Source: Burkholderiaceae bacterium (lineage in GTDB: Bacteria; Pseudomonadota; Gammaproteobacteria; Burkholderiales; Burkholderiaceae). Taken from it: a stretch of DNA of 64,000 nt. The translations under genes and the position numbers were made by a program. The notes below the pieces were generated by a model that worked only from the letters and a program-made list of their open reading frames with translations, ran no database searches and had not been told where the DNA came from. This document shows positions 18,838 to 27,987 of this stretch, in pieces; the first letter of the stretch is position 1; every line of letters starts with the position of its first letter. Location of the stretch: positions 43,164 to 107,163 of the forward strand of contig CANFOL010000006.1 in NCBI GenBank assembly GCA_947448695.1, in the 5' to 3' direction.

Positions 18838-18877
18838 TTTGATAAAGAGCACCTAACCTAAGGTGCTCTTTATCAAA
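18838..18877 (+). terminator. Perfect 17-bp hairpin between the M24 and amidohydrolase genes
   Basis: The left arm (18838-18854) and right arm (18861-18877) are perfect complements with a six-base loop. The core is AAAGAGCACCT/AGGTGCTCTTT with AT-rich ends. It ends 20 bases before the amidohydrolase ATG. It may terminate the M24 transcript or act as a leader structure for the next gene. No long T-run follows. Confidence 0.65.
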
Positions 18878-18897
18878 ATATTAAAGGGGCATAAAAC

Positions 18898-20568
18898 ATG
18901 AAAATAATTAAAGATTTTAGAGTTCGCTTTTTTTTAAACTTCTTGTTCTTCAATGTCTTTGGGGCATCTTCTGCATTTGCGCAAGCAGCTCCTGATCTTA
19001 TTCTGCATAATGCCAAAATAATTACTGTAGACCAACAATTTAGAATCGTTCAAGCGCTTGCAATTACTGGCGATAAGATCACTGCCACTGGAACGAATGC
19101 ATCTATCTTAAAACTAAAAGGTAAAGCGACTGAAGTGATCGACCTAAAAGGTAAATCAGTGATCCCTGGACTGATTGATAATCACGCTCACTTTATTCGC
19201 GCTCCAGAACATATGGAGTTACGCTTGGACGGAGTTTTATACCGTAAAGAAGCTATTCAACTGATTAAACAAGCTGTATCAAAAGCAAAATTGAATGGCT
19301 GGGTCGTCACAATAGGCGGCTGGTCAAGAACGCAGTTCTTAGATGATCCAAGAGGGTTTGATCTTGAAGAATTAGACCAAATTTCAAAAACTATTCCAAT
19401 TGTTATTCAAGAAGTCTATCTTCGCACCTTTTTAAACTCTGCAGCAATTACGCAATTAGATCTCAATGAGAATACTCCAGATCCCCGTGGTGGCAAGATT
19501 CTAAAAAATTCAAATGGCAAAGTATCAGGCATTGTTGAAGGCGCTGGTGGAGTTGCTTTTATTGCGTCGAAATTACCTTTACCTACTACTCAAGGATGGC
19601 AAGAAAATGTCAAAACCTATGCCACATACCTAAACCAATTAGGTATCACTGCTTGGTATGATGCCGGCGGAAGAGGTATTGATGAGCGTCACTATCAAGC
19701 ATATCAATCTTTAGCAGACCAGAATAAATTAACGGTCAGAGCTTTTTATACAACGATGCGGTCACCCTCTAATCCTCAAGAAGTTGATAAAGTTCTATTA
19801 GAAGTGAACTCTCAAAAGCCATTTCAAGGGAGTGATTTTATAGATAATATCGGTTGGGGAGAGTCAGTGTATGGTCCAGCATCTACCACTTTACTTAGCA
19901 ATGACTTCAAAGTTCAAGCCCAAAATATGGAGCAGGTCAGACGATTAATCAAAGCCATTGCCTCAAAAGGTTTAATGCTCAATGCACATGTGGAAATGAA
20001 AAATGCGATTGATGCATATTTAGATGAATACGAAGCTCTTAATAAAGAAATTCCAATTAAAGGTTTAAAGTGGAGTTTTTCTCATGTAGATCAAATAACG
20101 ATTGAACAAATTAATCGCATGAAAAAATTAGGTATGTCCGTTGGTCTTCATTGTCGCCCCATCATTCAAGGTCACCTCATGCAAGACGTCCACCATGAGG
20201 CATCAAAAACAATGCCGCCATTTAGATTGGTTCAAGACAGTGGTATTTCATGGGGGCTAGGCTCAGATGCAACTGCAGTGACAACTGCAAATCCATTCTA
20301 TAACCTTGATTTTGCAATTACGGGCAGAATGGTCAGCGGTAAAAAAATTAACTATCAATCTGTAACTCGCGAAGAGGCATTAATTGCCCATACAAGAAAT
20401 AATGCCCAATTTGTATTTCAAGAACATAATTTAGGCTCTCTTCAACCTGGTAAATATGCAGACTTACTTGTGTTAAATAAAGATTATTTAACAGTTCCTA
20501 TTAATGAAATTCGCAATCTCTTTCCTTTAGCAACAATGGTCGCTGGTAAATTTGTTTATAAAAAATAA
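18898..20568 (+). CDS. Exported amidohydrolase (YtcJ-like, amidohydrolase 3 family)
   Basis: A 556-residue protein with a signal peptide ending near residue 28 (FGASSAFAQA). The metal-dependent hydrolase core shows the start of the barrel VIPGLIDNHAHFIRAPEHM with the HxH metal pair, the later SHVDQITIEQINRMKKLG and the terminal Asp in GLGSDATAVTTANPF, then the closing beta-sandwich NLGSLQPGKYADLLVLNKD. Family members hydrolyse amide or imide bonds of varied small molecules, and the substrate is unknown. Export sets it beside the Tat-exported M24 protein and the periplasmic Mo-hydroxylase, suggesting a periplasmic breakdown route. Confidence 0.88.
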   Translation: MKIIKDFRVRFFLNFLFFNVFGASSAFAQAAPDLILHNAKIITVDQQFRIVQALAITGDKITATGTNASILKLKGKATEVIDLKGKSVIPGLIDNHAHFIRAPEHMELRLDGVLYRKEAIQLIKQAVSKAKLNGWVVTIGGWSRTQFLDDPRGFDLEELDQISKTIPIVIQEVYLRTFLNSAAITQLDLNENTPDPRGGKILKNSNGKVSGIVEGAGGVAFIASKLPLPTTQGWQENVKTYATYLNQLGITAWYDAGGRGIDERHYQAYQSLADQNKLTVRAFYTTMRSPSNPQEVDKVLLEVNSQKPFQGSDFIDNIGWGESVYGPASTTLLSNDFKVQAQNMEQVRRLIKAIASKGLMLNAHVEMKNAIDAYLDEYEALNKEIPIKGLKWSFSHVDQITIEQINRMKKLGMSVGLHCRPIIQGHLMQDVHHEASKTMPPFRLVQDSGISWGLGSDATAVTTANPFYNLDFAITGRMVSGKKINYQSVTREEALIAHTRNNAQFVFQEHNLGSLQPGKYADLLVLNKDYLTVPINEIRNLFPLATMVAGKFVYKK

Positions 20569-20664
20569 TAGAGTATCAACTGACGTTATTTTCTTAGCTG
20601 ATGTAATGTCATCGATGATTTAGAATGACCTTACACTTAAACAAAACTGCGGATAATCGTTAGT

Positions 20665-21738
20665 ATGTTTATCAATCCAGTGATCATTTCTATTTTTAAA
20701 ATCTTAGCGACCATTCTTGCAGCATTAGTTGCGGCATTAGTTTGTGTATCTTTACATACGCCACTTCCCTGGATGATTGGACCACTGCTGATTACTGCAA
20801 CTCTTTCTATGCTTGGTTTAGGCACTCTAAGCTGGGCACCATTTCGTAACTCTGGGCAATGGATTATTGGGGCTGCTTTAGGGCTTTACTTTACCCCTGA
20901 AATCAGTGCTCTAGTCATTAGTTTGTGGTGGATTGTTATTCTGATTACTGCCTGGTCATTGGCTGTTGGCTATTTGTATGGCATGTGGTTATTTTGGTTT
21001 AACGCTTCGTCATTTGACAAATTAGATCGGCCAACAACTTACTTCGCAAGTTTAATTGGTGGTGCATCTGAAATGACTTTATTAGCTGAGCGTGAGCATG
21101 CAAGAACAGACCTTGTAGCCTCAGCACATAGCTTAAGGGTCTTAATTGTTACCATCTCAGTGCCGTTTGCTGTTCAGTGGATGGGGTGGCAAGGGTTAGA
21201 CCATCATCCAACTCATACATATCAATTTAATCTCCAAGGTCTCATTTTTCTTATCCTTTTCACCGGCATTGGTGGCTTGATCATGAAAGTGTTGGGACGC
21301 TCAAATGCTTGGTTTATTGGGTCTTTAATTGTTTCTATTGTTTTAGCAACAAACGAAATTGAACTATCAAGCATCCCTCCAGTACTAACTAATGCAGCTC
21401 AATTACTGATTGGGATTAGTCTTGGGGTTCGATTTACCCCAGAATTTATTCGTACAGCACCACGCTGGTTAATCAGTGTCACGATCGGAACCATTTTCTT
21501 GATTGGTATGTGCGTTTTAGCTAGCTTTAGTCTAAGTAAACTAATCAATTTACCCCTGGCCACAATTATCTTGGCAACTGCACCTGGCGGTATTTCTGAA
21601 ATGGCAATCACAGCGAAAGTTATGCAACTTGGGGCGGCAATTGTGACTACGTTACAGGCATGTCGACTCATTGCAGTTTTGCTTTTAGCAGAGCCTTTGT
21701 TTCACACTTTAAAACGTTTCAGAATCATCACCAAATAA
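20665..21738 (+). CDS. AbrB family (ammonia monooxygenase-like) membrane transporter
   Basis: A 357-residue integral membrane protein with about ten hydrophobic segments in two similar halves. The first half has PLPWMIGPLLITATLSMLG and IIGAALGLYFTPEIS. The second half has AWFIGSLIVSI, LLIGISLGVRFTPEFI and ATAPGGISEMAITAKVMQLG. This duplicated pattern defines the AbrB family, often found beside catabolic genes in proteobacteria and presumed to be transporters. It sits between the amidohydrolase and the IorAB-type hydroxylase on the same strand. The substrate is unknown. Confidence 0.88.
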   Translation: MFINPVIISIFKILATILAALVAALVCVSLHTPLPWMIGPLLITATLSMLGLGTLSWAPFRNSGQWIIGAALGLYFTPEISALVISLWWIVILITAWSLAVGYLYGMWLFWFNASSFDKLDRPTTYFASLIGGASEMTLLAEREHARTDLVASAHSLRVLIVTISVPFAVQWMGWQGLDHHPTHTYQFNLQGLIFLILFTGIGGLIMKVLGRSNAWFIGSLIVSIVLATNEIELSSIPPVLTNAAQLLIGISLGVRFTPEFIRTAPRWLISVTIGTIFLIGMCVLASFSLSKLINLPLATIILATAPGGISEMAITAKVMQLGAAIVTTLQACRLIAVLLLAEPLFHTLKRFRIITK

Positions 21739-21772
21739 GACTATAGTAATAATATTCAAAAAGGAAAATCCT

Positions 21773-22270
21773 ATGCAACTAACCATCAATAACGAAATCC
21801 ATAATATCGATGTTGAACCAAATATGCCCTTACTGTGGGCGATTCGTGAAGTGGTTGGGTTAACCGGTACAAAATATGGTTGTGGTATCGCTCAGTGCGG
21901 TGCCTGCTCTGTTTATCTCAATGGTGAGTTAACTCGGTCCTGTTCAATCCCCGTCTCTGCAGTGGGTAGTATGAAAATAACAACGATCGAGGCTTTATCA
22001 AAAGATAACTCTCACCCCGTTCAAAAAGCATGGATTGCCCTTGATGTTCCTCAATGTGGCTATTGCCAATCTGGACAGGTGATGGCAGCTGCAGCGCTAT
22101 TAAAGCGTATCCCGAGGCCTACCGATGCAGACATTGATAACGCCATGTCTAACATTTGTCGTTGTGGGACTTATCAAAAAATACGGGATGGGATTCATGT
22201 CGCATCTGGTCAAAAAAAACTTGCTGATGTACTTACACAGTACGAAGCCTCTCCAACAACTCGCGGTTAA
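21773..22270 (+). CDS. Mo-hydroxylase [2Fe-2S] subunit, IorA-like
   Basis: A 165-residue iron-sulfur subunit. Cluster ligands are in GCGIAQCGACSVYLNG and RSCS for the ferredoxin domain, and in CGYCQSGQV and NICRCGTY for the helical domain. It pairs with the large subunit encoded 11 nt downstream, as in isoquinoline 1-oxidoreductase and related two-subunit, FAD-free hydroxylases. It has no signal peptide of its own; in this family the small subunit is carried across the membrane with the Tat-tagged partner. A strong ribosome binding site AAAGGA precedes it. Confidence 0.93.
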   Translation: MQLTINNEIHNIDVEPNMPLLWAIREVVGLTGTKYGCGIAQCGACSVYLNGELTRSCSIPVSAVGSMKITTIEALSKDNSHPVQKAWIALDVPQCGYCQSGQVMAAAALLKRIPRPTDADIDNAMSNICRCGTYQKIRDGIHVASGQKKLADVLTQYEASPTTRG

Positions 22271-22281
22271 GGAAATCGAAT

Positions 22282-24516
22282 ATGACAAATTCAAATAACT
22301 CTCAAGCACTTTTAGAAAATAGCTCTCGTCGTCGTTTTATCGTTGATACTGCAGTGGTTGGTGGTGGCCTGATGATTGGGTTGGCGACTATTTCAAATCT
22401 TGCAATGGCTCAATCAAAGGGAACTTACAATCCCAACGCAACGATGACTTCTGGAGACCCTGAGGTCAATGCTTGGGTAAATATCAAGCCCGATGATACC
22501 GTAGTGGTCCGTTTTGTTCGTTCAGAAATGGGGCAAGGCACAAGAACTGGTCTAGCACAACTGGTTGCAGAAGAACTCGAATGCGACTGGAAAAAAGTCG
22601 TAACTGAATCCCCAACTCCAGGACAAAGTGTTGCGCGCAAACGTGTTTGGGGTGAGATGGGAACATTTGGTAGTCGTGGAATTAGAACCTCAGAAGATTA
22701 TGTGCGTCGTGGAGCTGCAGCAGCCAGAGTCATGCTAATGCAAGCTGCGGCAGATTCTTGGAACGTTCCTGTGAGTGAGCTCAGTGTCAACCAAGGTGTC
22801 ATTACTCACTCTAAGTCTGGAAAGAAAACTACTTACGGAAAAATAGCTGAAGCAGCTTCTAAAATTAGTCCTCCTGATCCAAAATCTATTACTCTCAAAG
22901 ATCCAAAAACTTGGAAGGTGGCTGGTAAGCCCTTATCTCGCATAGATACCTCCAATAAAGTCAATGGTAGCAAAGTGTATGGCGCTGATCTGCAATTACC
23001 TGGGATGCTGGTTGCGGCTATCAAAGCCTGTCCCGTATTTGGTGGAAAAATAATAAGCTATGACGAATCTAAAATCAAAAATCTGCGAGGCGTCAAAGGA
23101 GTCGTCAAGGTAAATGATAGTACCTTAGCTGTAGTTGCTGATACTTTTTGGCGAGCCAAAACAGCTCTCGAAGTACTGCCAATTGTTTGGGACGAAGGTA
23201 AAGGAGCTAATGTTTCATCGAAAGATATCGACAAAATCATGTTGGATAGTTTAGAGGAAAAAGGTGATTTTGTTATCAGGAATGAAGGTGATGCACTAAC
23301 AACGATTCAACAATCAGCTCGTCAATTACAAGCCACCTACTACACACCCTATCAAGCTCACGCCAATATGGAGCCGATGAATGCCACCGTAAAATATACA
23401 GCAGATAAAGTAGAGGCATGGATCCCCACACAAACTGGCGAGGGTTCATACGCAGCTCTTGCCGAAGCAGTCGGTTTACCACTTGAAAAGTGTGAGGTTT
23501 ACAAACTTGATGCAGGAACTGGGCTCGGTCGTCGTGCAGCCGCTCAAGATTTTGTGAGACTTTCCGCAGTCATCGCCAAAAGCTTTCCAGGTGTGCCAGT
23601 AAAAACGATGTGGAGTCGCGAGGAAGACATGACGCATGACTTTTACCATCCGATGGCAGTTGCCAAAATGACTGCCGGCATGGATGCTAATGGAAGCATT
23701 ACAGGTATGCACATTAAGGTTGCCGGTCCATCCATTAGAGCGACCTTATTTCCGATGGCGCTCAAAGATAATAAAGATGCATTTCAAATGCAAGGTTTAG
23801 ATGCTCAAGCTGGCGAAAGTCAATTAGGCTATGGTTTTCCATCACTTTTAACCGAGTATGTAATGAAAAATACCCATGTACCGGTAGGTCACTGGCGTGG
23901 GGTTAACACTAATCAAAATGCCATTTTTATGGAATGCTTCATGGATGAGTGTGCCAAAGCCGTGAATAAAGACCCCTTAGCTTTTAGGCAAGCGCAGATG
24001 CAAAAATATCCAAAGCACTTGGCAGTTCTGAATGCTGCAGCTAAAAAAGCCAATTGGGGAGCGCCTTTGCCTGCTGGAGTACATCGTGGAATTGCTCAAT
24101 TCATGGGCTATGGCAGTTACTCTGCTTGCGTTGCTGAAGTCTTGGTTAAGGGAAAAGTTGTTCATATCAAACGCCTTATATTTGCTTTGAACTGTGGCCA
24201 TGTGGTGAATCCTTATTTGGTTCGTGAGCAAATTGAAGGATCTGTAGTGATGGCTTTGGGCGCTATTTTTAACCCCGAAATTACGATTGAAAATGGCCGC
24301 GTTAAACAAACCAATTTTGACTCCTATCCACTGCTCAAGCTAGCATCAACCCCCAAAGTTGAATCCGTCTTAGTACCGACCTATGACTTTTGGGGTGGAG
24401 TTGGTGAACCAACGATTTGTGTTGTAGGACCTGCAGTCATTAATGCTATATCTGCAGCGATTGGTCGACCACTGAGAAATTTCCCTCTACATAAGGAAGG
24501 AATTTCTTTAGCCTAA
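22282..24516 (+). CDS. Periplasmic Mo-hydroxylase large subunit, IorB-like
   Basis: A 744-residue molybdopterin-binding subunit of the isoquinoline 1-oxidoreductase beta type. A Tat signal is at the N-terminus (SSRRRFIVDTAVVGGG). Later blocks include VRSEMGQGTRTGLAQLVAEE, the LGRRAAAQDFV active-site loop, HWRGVNTNQNAIFMECFMDE and the C-terminal FWGGVGEPTICVVGPAVINA with the catalytic Glu. It should hydroxylate an aldehyde or N-heteroaromatic substrate in the periplasm with water as oxygen donor and pass electrons to a cytochrome, but no cytochrome c subunit gene follows. It converges on the TctC-type gene with almost no gap. Confidence 0.92.
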   Translation: MTNSNNSQALLENSSRRRFIVDTAVVGGGLMIGLATISNLAMAQSKGTYNPNATMTSGDPEVNAWVNIKPDDTVVVRFVRSEMGQGTRTGLAQLVAEELECDWKKVVTESPTPGQSVARKRVWGEMGTFGSRGIRTSEDYVRRGAAAARVMLMQAAADSWNVPVSELSVNQGVITHSKSGKKTTYGKIAEAASKISPPDPKSITLKDPKTWKVAGKPLSRIDTSNKVNGSKVYGADLQLPGMLVAAIKACPVFGGKIISYDESKIKNLRGVKGVVKVNDSTLAVVADTFWRAKTALEVLPIVWDEGKGANVSSKDIDKIMLDSLEEKGDFVIRNEGDALTTIQQSARQLQATYYTPYQAHANMEPMNATVKYTADKVEAWIPTQTGEGSYAALAEAVGLPLEKCEVYKLDAGTGLGRRAAAQDFVRLSAVIAKSFPGVPVKTMWSREEDMTHDFYHPMAVAKMTAGMDANGSITGMHIKVAGPSIRATLFPMALKDNKDAFQMQGLDAQAGESQLGYGFPSLLTEYVMKNTHVPVGHWRGVNTNQNAIFMECFMDECAKAVNKDPLAFRQAQMQKYPKHLAVLNAAAKKANWGAPLPAGVHRGIAQFMGYGSYSACVAEVLVKGKVVHIKRLIFALNCGHVVNPYLVREQIEGSVVMALGAIFNPEITIENGRVKQTNFDSYPLLKLASTPKVESVLVPTYDFWGGVGEPTICVVGPAVINAISAAIGRPLRNFPLHKEGISLA

Positions 24517-24517
24517 A

Positions 24518-25501
24518 TTAAACCGTAATCTTTGCTGCCATAATGACGTCTCTCCAGCGGGCGGTATCCTCTTCCATGAATTTAGCCATTTCTTCGGGGG
24601 TATTACCTACTGGTTCAGCACCAACATCCGCCATGCGAGCAATAATCTCAGGTTGTTTTAAGATTTCTCTGACATCGTTTGATATTCTTTTGGTAATTTC
24701 TGTTGGTGTCTTGGGCGGCGCTACCATCGCAAACCAAGTAGAGGCCACCATTCCTGGAACATCGTCCTGAATGACGGGAACGTTCGGAAATGATTTGACC
24801 CGCTTGGCGGTAGTCATCGCTAAAATTTTTAGTTTTCCAGCTTTAATATAATTAGTAGTAGCGCCTAAATTACCAAACATCACATTCACTTGGCCAGCTA
24901 ACAGGTCTGTAAGGGCTGGTGCATCACCTTTATAAGGAACGTGTAGCATTTTGGTGCCAGTTTTCAGTTGGAATAACTCTGCAGTCAAATGCGCGGTTGA
25001 GCCACTCCCTTGGGAGGCGTAAGAAAGCTCACCCGGATGTGCTTTAGCATACGCAATAAATTCTTTCACATTATTCACTGGCAATGATGGATTTACAAGC
25101 AGAGCATTAGGTACCGACGCAATGATGGTAATCGGTACAAAACTTGAAGGGATGTAATTGAGTTTTGGGTAAAGAGAGACATTGATAGTTAGAGATGGGG
25201 GCGGCGCAGACATGATCAAGTAACCATCCGGTTCAGCATTGTACAAAGTTTCGGCGGCAATATTTCCTGCAGCACCAGGCTTATTAACAATAATTACAGA
25301 TTGCCCAAGTTTTTTTGCAAGCTCTTGGGAGATGAGCCTAGGTAATAAGTCGGCAGTGCCTCCAGGTGGATTTGGTACGAGGATCTGAACAGATTTATTT
25401 GGCCATGTATTTTGAGAAAAAACAGATGTTCCATGCCAAAGGCCTGGTAATAAAACTGTTGACTGAAGGATGCTACGACGGATTGAATTTATTTTTTTCA
25501 T
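24518..25501 (-). CDS. TctC/Bug-type tripartite tricarboxylate transporter binding protein
   Basis: A 327-residue periplasmic binding protein of the Bug family, abundant in Burkholderiales. The signal region is the first about 30 residues (RRSILQSTVLLPGLWHGTSV). The mature part has WPNKSVQILVPNPPGGTADL, VIIVNKPGAAGNIAAE, LSYASQGSGSTAHL and HVPYKGDAPALTDLLAGQVN, all classic for TctC. It captures a carboxylate-type solute. No TctA/TctB membrane partners are nearby, as is common for orphan Bug proteins. It lies 6 nt downstream of the ring-hydroxylating dioxygenase genes in the same orientation and probably belongs to that operon. Confidence 0.93.
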   Translation of the reverse strand: MKKINSIRRSILQSTVLLPGLWHGTSVFSQNTWPNKSVQILVPNPPGGTADLLPRLISQELAKKLGQSVIIVNKPGAAGNIAAETLYNAEPDGYLIMSAPPPSLTINVSLYPKLNYIPSSFVPITIIASVPNALLVNPSLPVNNVKEFIAYAKAHPGELSYASQGSGSTAHLTAELFQLKTGTKMLHVPYKGDAPALTDLLAGQVNVMFGNLGATTNYIKAGKLKILAMTTAKRVKSFPNVPVIQDDVPGMVASTWFAMVAPPKTPTEITKRISNDVREILKQPEIIARMADVGAEPVGNTPEEMAKFMEEDTARWRDVIMAAKITV

Positions 25502-25507
25502 AGTCTC

Positions 25508-26014
25508 TTATAGTGGGATGACAAGGAGAGTTTCAATCACTCTTGAATCAAAAACTATTAAACGTTCTTTAAACTTTACCCCAGACGGACGCAGTTCAAT
25601 CATGTCTTGTGCTTGACCTGTAAAGATGACCTTAACCTCTCCATCTAAATCCATCGTACGCACAACCATAAAGTTAGACCGTGTATAAATCATCTGCTCA
25701 TCACGATGAGTGACTTGTATCCCTGAAATAATATGGCGGTAGTGCTGAGGCTCATAGACATTCGCCAAACGCATCGATAGAATACGATCTCGCAGTTGTG
25801 CGGTACTATGGCAATCGATCACCGCCAGGGGTAGATCACGATCATGGTTAAATCGTGACTTCACTGTATAGCGACCTTGGTCATCGAGCAGTTTAGCAAT
25901 GTCTTCGACACGATTTTCATCAATCGCGCGCGCCCATTCGAATATCAAATCTTGAATGATGAAGTATTCATCTGATTGAATAAGAGTAGTCCTTTGAAGG
26001 TTTTCAGTATTCAA
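25508..26014 (-). CDS. Aromatic ring-hydroxylating dioxygenase beta subunit
   Basis: A 168-residue protein with the cone-shaped NTF2-like fold of dioxygenase small subunits: FIIQDLIFEWARAIDENRVEDI at the start, the RDRILSMRLANVYEPQHYRH block and the middle strand YTRSNFMVVRTMDLDGEVKVI. It supports the alpha subunit encoded directly upstream. The start codon appears to be TTG at 26014, directly after the alpha-subunit stop, since no ATG occurs earlier in the frame and the next Met is far inside the fold. The pair is thus translationally coupled. Confidence 0.9.
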   Translation of the reverse strand: MNTENLQRTTLIQSDEYFIIQDLIFEWARAIDENRVEDIAKLLDDQGRYTVKSRFNHDRDLPLAVIDCHSTAQLRDRILSMRLANVYEPQHYRHIISGIQVTHRDEQMIYTRSNFMVVRTMDLDGEVKVIFTGQAQDMIELRPSGVKFKERLIVFDSRVIETLLVIPL

Positions 26015-27268
26015 TTACAGCCCCATATCTTGACGATAATTATGCCAAAAATTACGAATAGCACGTTCAGAGAGTTTATGCGAACCACCACTCGTGAGGT
26101 CTTTACCACCCATCTCTATAAATGATTGGCCATGTTGACCATCAGCAATTGCTCGATAAGTCATCTCGCAAACTGCTGCGTCTTCGACGGAAATCATCCC
26201 TGCAGAACCCGCCAAGTTAGTTTGTAGTAAACGTGTTTTTGTCATTTCAGGAGAATCGTCTTCAAAACCAAAATAGGTCCACACTAAATCTAATTGACCT
26301 TGACCTTTAGGAAGCAGTTGACGAGTAGCTAAACTGTTTGCGATTTGATGCAATACAAAAGATGGGTACAGAGATAAAATTTGCACACTCACACCATCAC
26401 CAATCTCATCCGTCCACTTGAGAATGCTCGGATCTTCAAGACGAAGTTGATCGTTAACGGAGCGTAATTCCGTTTTAGTGGAATCGTAATTCGCATCTTT
26501 CTTCTCAGTACCGGCCTTTGTGTAGAAATAAACATTACGTCCTGTTTTGTCTAACACCATACCGGACTCTTGGGTTTGGCGGGATAGGCCAAAAGTGCCA
26601 TAGAACGTATGCAAAATATTGGCATGATAAGAATCTCTAGGATTCTCATGATAATTTTTCCAATTTGAATGAATACGTTGCGTGTCGTAACCTAGAACTT
26701 TAAGAGGACGATTGAGTAATCGTTTGATCCCCTCGCCTACATCTCCAAGCCACGCTTCAAAATCTTCTGTATCTTCTTGAAAGGTTGCAAAGACCAATCC
26801 ACAAAAACGAGCCACGCGAAGTTTTTGTAAACCATGGTTTTTTTTATCAAAATCTTTGGGTAAACCACCCTGACCATTAAGACCTTGACTGAAGGCGGCA
26901 TTACTTAAATCACCATTGAGTTGATAACTCCATGCATGGTAGACGCAATACAGTCTTTTGGCGGAGCCGAAAGCTTCTCTACAGACCATATTACCGCGAT
27001 GTGCACAACGATTGATGAGGACATTAGCCTCACCATCCTCTGTGCGTGTCAGCACAACAGATGTTTCACCTATATACGTTGTTTTATAGTTGCCAGGTTC
27101 TGGAATTTCTGCTTCAAGACCGACATAGTGCCAAGACTTGCCACGAAAAATATTTTCTTGTTCGCGAGCATAGATACCAGGGTCGGTATAAATCCAGTAA
27201 GGGGCTCGCGCCACACCTTCAGCAGGCCATACTTGAGGGGTTATGTTTGTCTCAGAGTTTAGATTCAT
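26015..27268 (-). CDS. Rieske aromatic ring-hydroxylating dioxygenase alpha subunit
   Basis: About 417 residues from the ATG at 27268 (MNLNSETN); a TTG further upstream at 27325 is less likely. The Rieske cluster ligands are CAHRGNMVC followed by the CVYHAW pair near residue 95. The mononuclear iron site is in ENPRDSYHANILH near residue 205, with the bridging Asp. It should dihydroxylate or mono-oxygenate an aromatic acid or amine using electrons from a reductase that is not encoded nearby. The substrate is unknown. The beta subunit and a Bug binding protein follow in the same operon. Confidence 0.93.
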   Translation of the reverse strand: MNLNSETNITPQVWPAEGVARAPYWIYTDPGIYAREQENIFRGKSWHYVGLEAEIPEPGNYKTTYIGETSVVLTRTEDGEANVLINRCAHRGNMVCREAFGSAKRLYCVYHAWSYQLNGDLSNAAFSQGLNGQGGLPKDFDKKNHGLQKLRVARFCGLVFATFQEDTEDFEAWLGDVGEGIKRLLNRPLKVLGYDTQRIHSNWKNYHENPRDSYHANILHTFYGTFGLSRQTQESGMVLDKTGRNVYFYTKAGTEKKDANYDSTKTELRSVNDQLRLEDPSILKWTDEIGDGVSVQILSLYPSFVLHQIANSLATRQLLPKGQGQLDLVWTYFGFEDDSPEMTKTRLLQTNLAGSAGMISVEDAAVCEMTYRAIADGQHGQSFIEMGGKDLTSGGSHKLSERAIRNFWHNYRQDMGL

Positions 27269-27418
27269 TATTTTTCTGTTTGTTAACATTCTATAAAGGA
27301 TGAAATTTACCCTAAATGGAATCAATTACTTGTAATCTATCTACCTCTCAATGACGAAAATTTGACATTCTCATCGTTGTATAGACACTTCGGATAACGC
27401 AATTCATTGAGTATGAAA

Positions 27419-27604
27419 CTATTTACTTTTTACAGACCCAGGTTCATATTCATCAGTATGGGTAGTGACTGCGCGATAGAGCATCACTAAAATTCCGATT
27501 GTGAAGATGATCGGCTTATAACCATTGATGTAAAAAATGAATCCCCCAATAGTTAGGATTAAGCCAACGAAACTCCAACACACACTGTTTAAAAGTTTAC
27601 TCAT
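27419..27604 (-). CDS. Small two-segment membrane protein (61 residues)
   Basis: A 61-residue protein with two hydrophobic stretches (SVCWSFVGLILTIGGFIFYI and PIIFTIGILVMLYRAV) and a polar tail. It is not recognised. The frame has an ATG at 27604 and is divergent from the small membrane-protein gene at 27746. It could be a general small inner-membrane protein. A link to the photosynthesis genes is not shown. Confidence 0.6.
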   Translation of the reverse strand: MSKLLNSVCWSFVGLILTIGGFIFYINGYKPIIFTIGILVMLYRAVTTHTDEYEPGSVKSK

Positions 27605-27745
27605 AACATTCCCTTATTTAATTTTGTATATTTTGACATATTTTTAATGGTTAAAGATTGATCTACTTGTTTAGATTCTTTTTTTATTTCCAAAACGATC
27701 AGGTTTCATTTAGAATAAGTTTAGTATTTATTTAAAGGAGGCTAT

Positions 27746-27877
27746 ATGGTCGAAGGACGTGCAGTTCAATCTCGAGATAAAGTGACGCAGATTTATCGTA
27801 ATGGAATCGTTGTTTTTGTAGTGATCTTTTCTACTATAAGTATTTGCCTATGGTTTCTTTCTAGCCTTAATTTTTAG
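27746..27877 (+). CDS. Small single-pass membrane protein (43 residues)
   Basis: A 43-residue frame with one of the best ribosome binding sites in the window (AAAGGAGG, five bases before the ATG). The product has a charged N-terminal half (MVEGRAVQSRDKVTQIYRNG) and one transmembrane segment (VVFVVIFSTISICLWFLSS). A perfect hairpin terminator follows about 50 nt later, so it looks like a complete single-gene unit. It is not recognised. The size and topology resemble antenna-type or assembly peptides, but no BChl-binding His is present. Confidence 0.7.
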   Translation: MVEGRAVQSRDKVTQIYRNGIVVFVVIFSTISICLWFLSSLNF

Positions 27878-27927
27878 AATGTAACCTTGCTGTAGACATT
27901 GTATTTATTTCAATATCTCAATATTTA

Positions 27928-27958
27928 AAAGGCTTTTAGATAATTTCTAAAAGCCTTT
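27928..27958 (+). terminator. Terminator after the 43-residue membrane protein gene
   Basis: A perfect 13-bp stem AAAGGCTTTTAGA/TCTAAAAGCCTTT with a five-base loop, followed by a T-rich stretch (ATTCTCTTTTA). It lies between convergent genes and could serve both. Confidence 0.75.
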
Positions 27959-27987
27959 ATTCTCTTTTACGATACTGATAAATTTTG

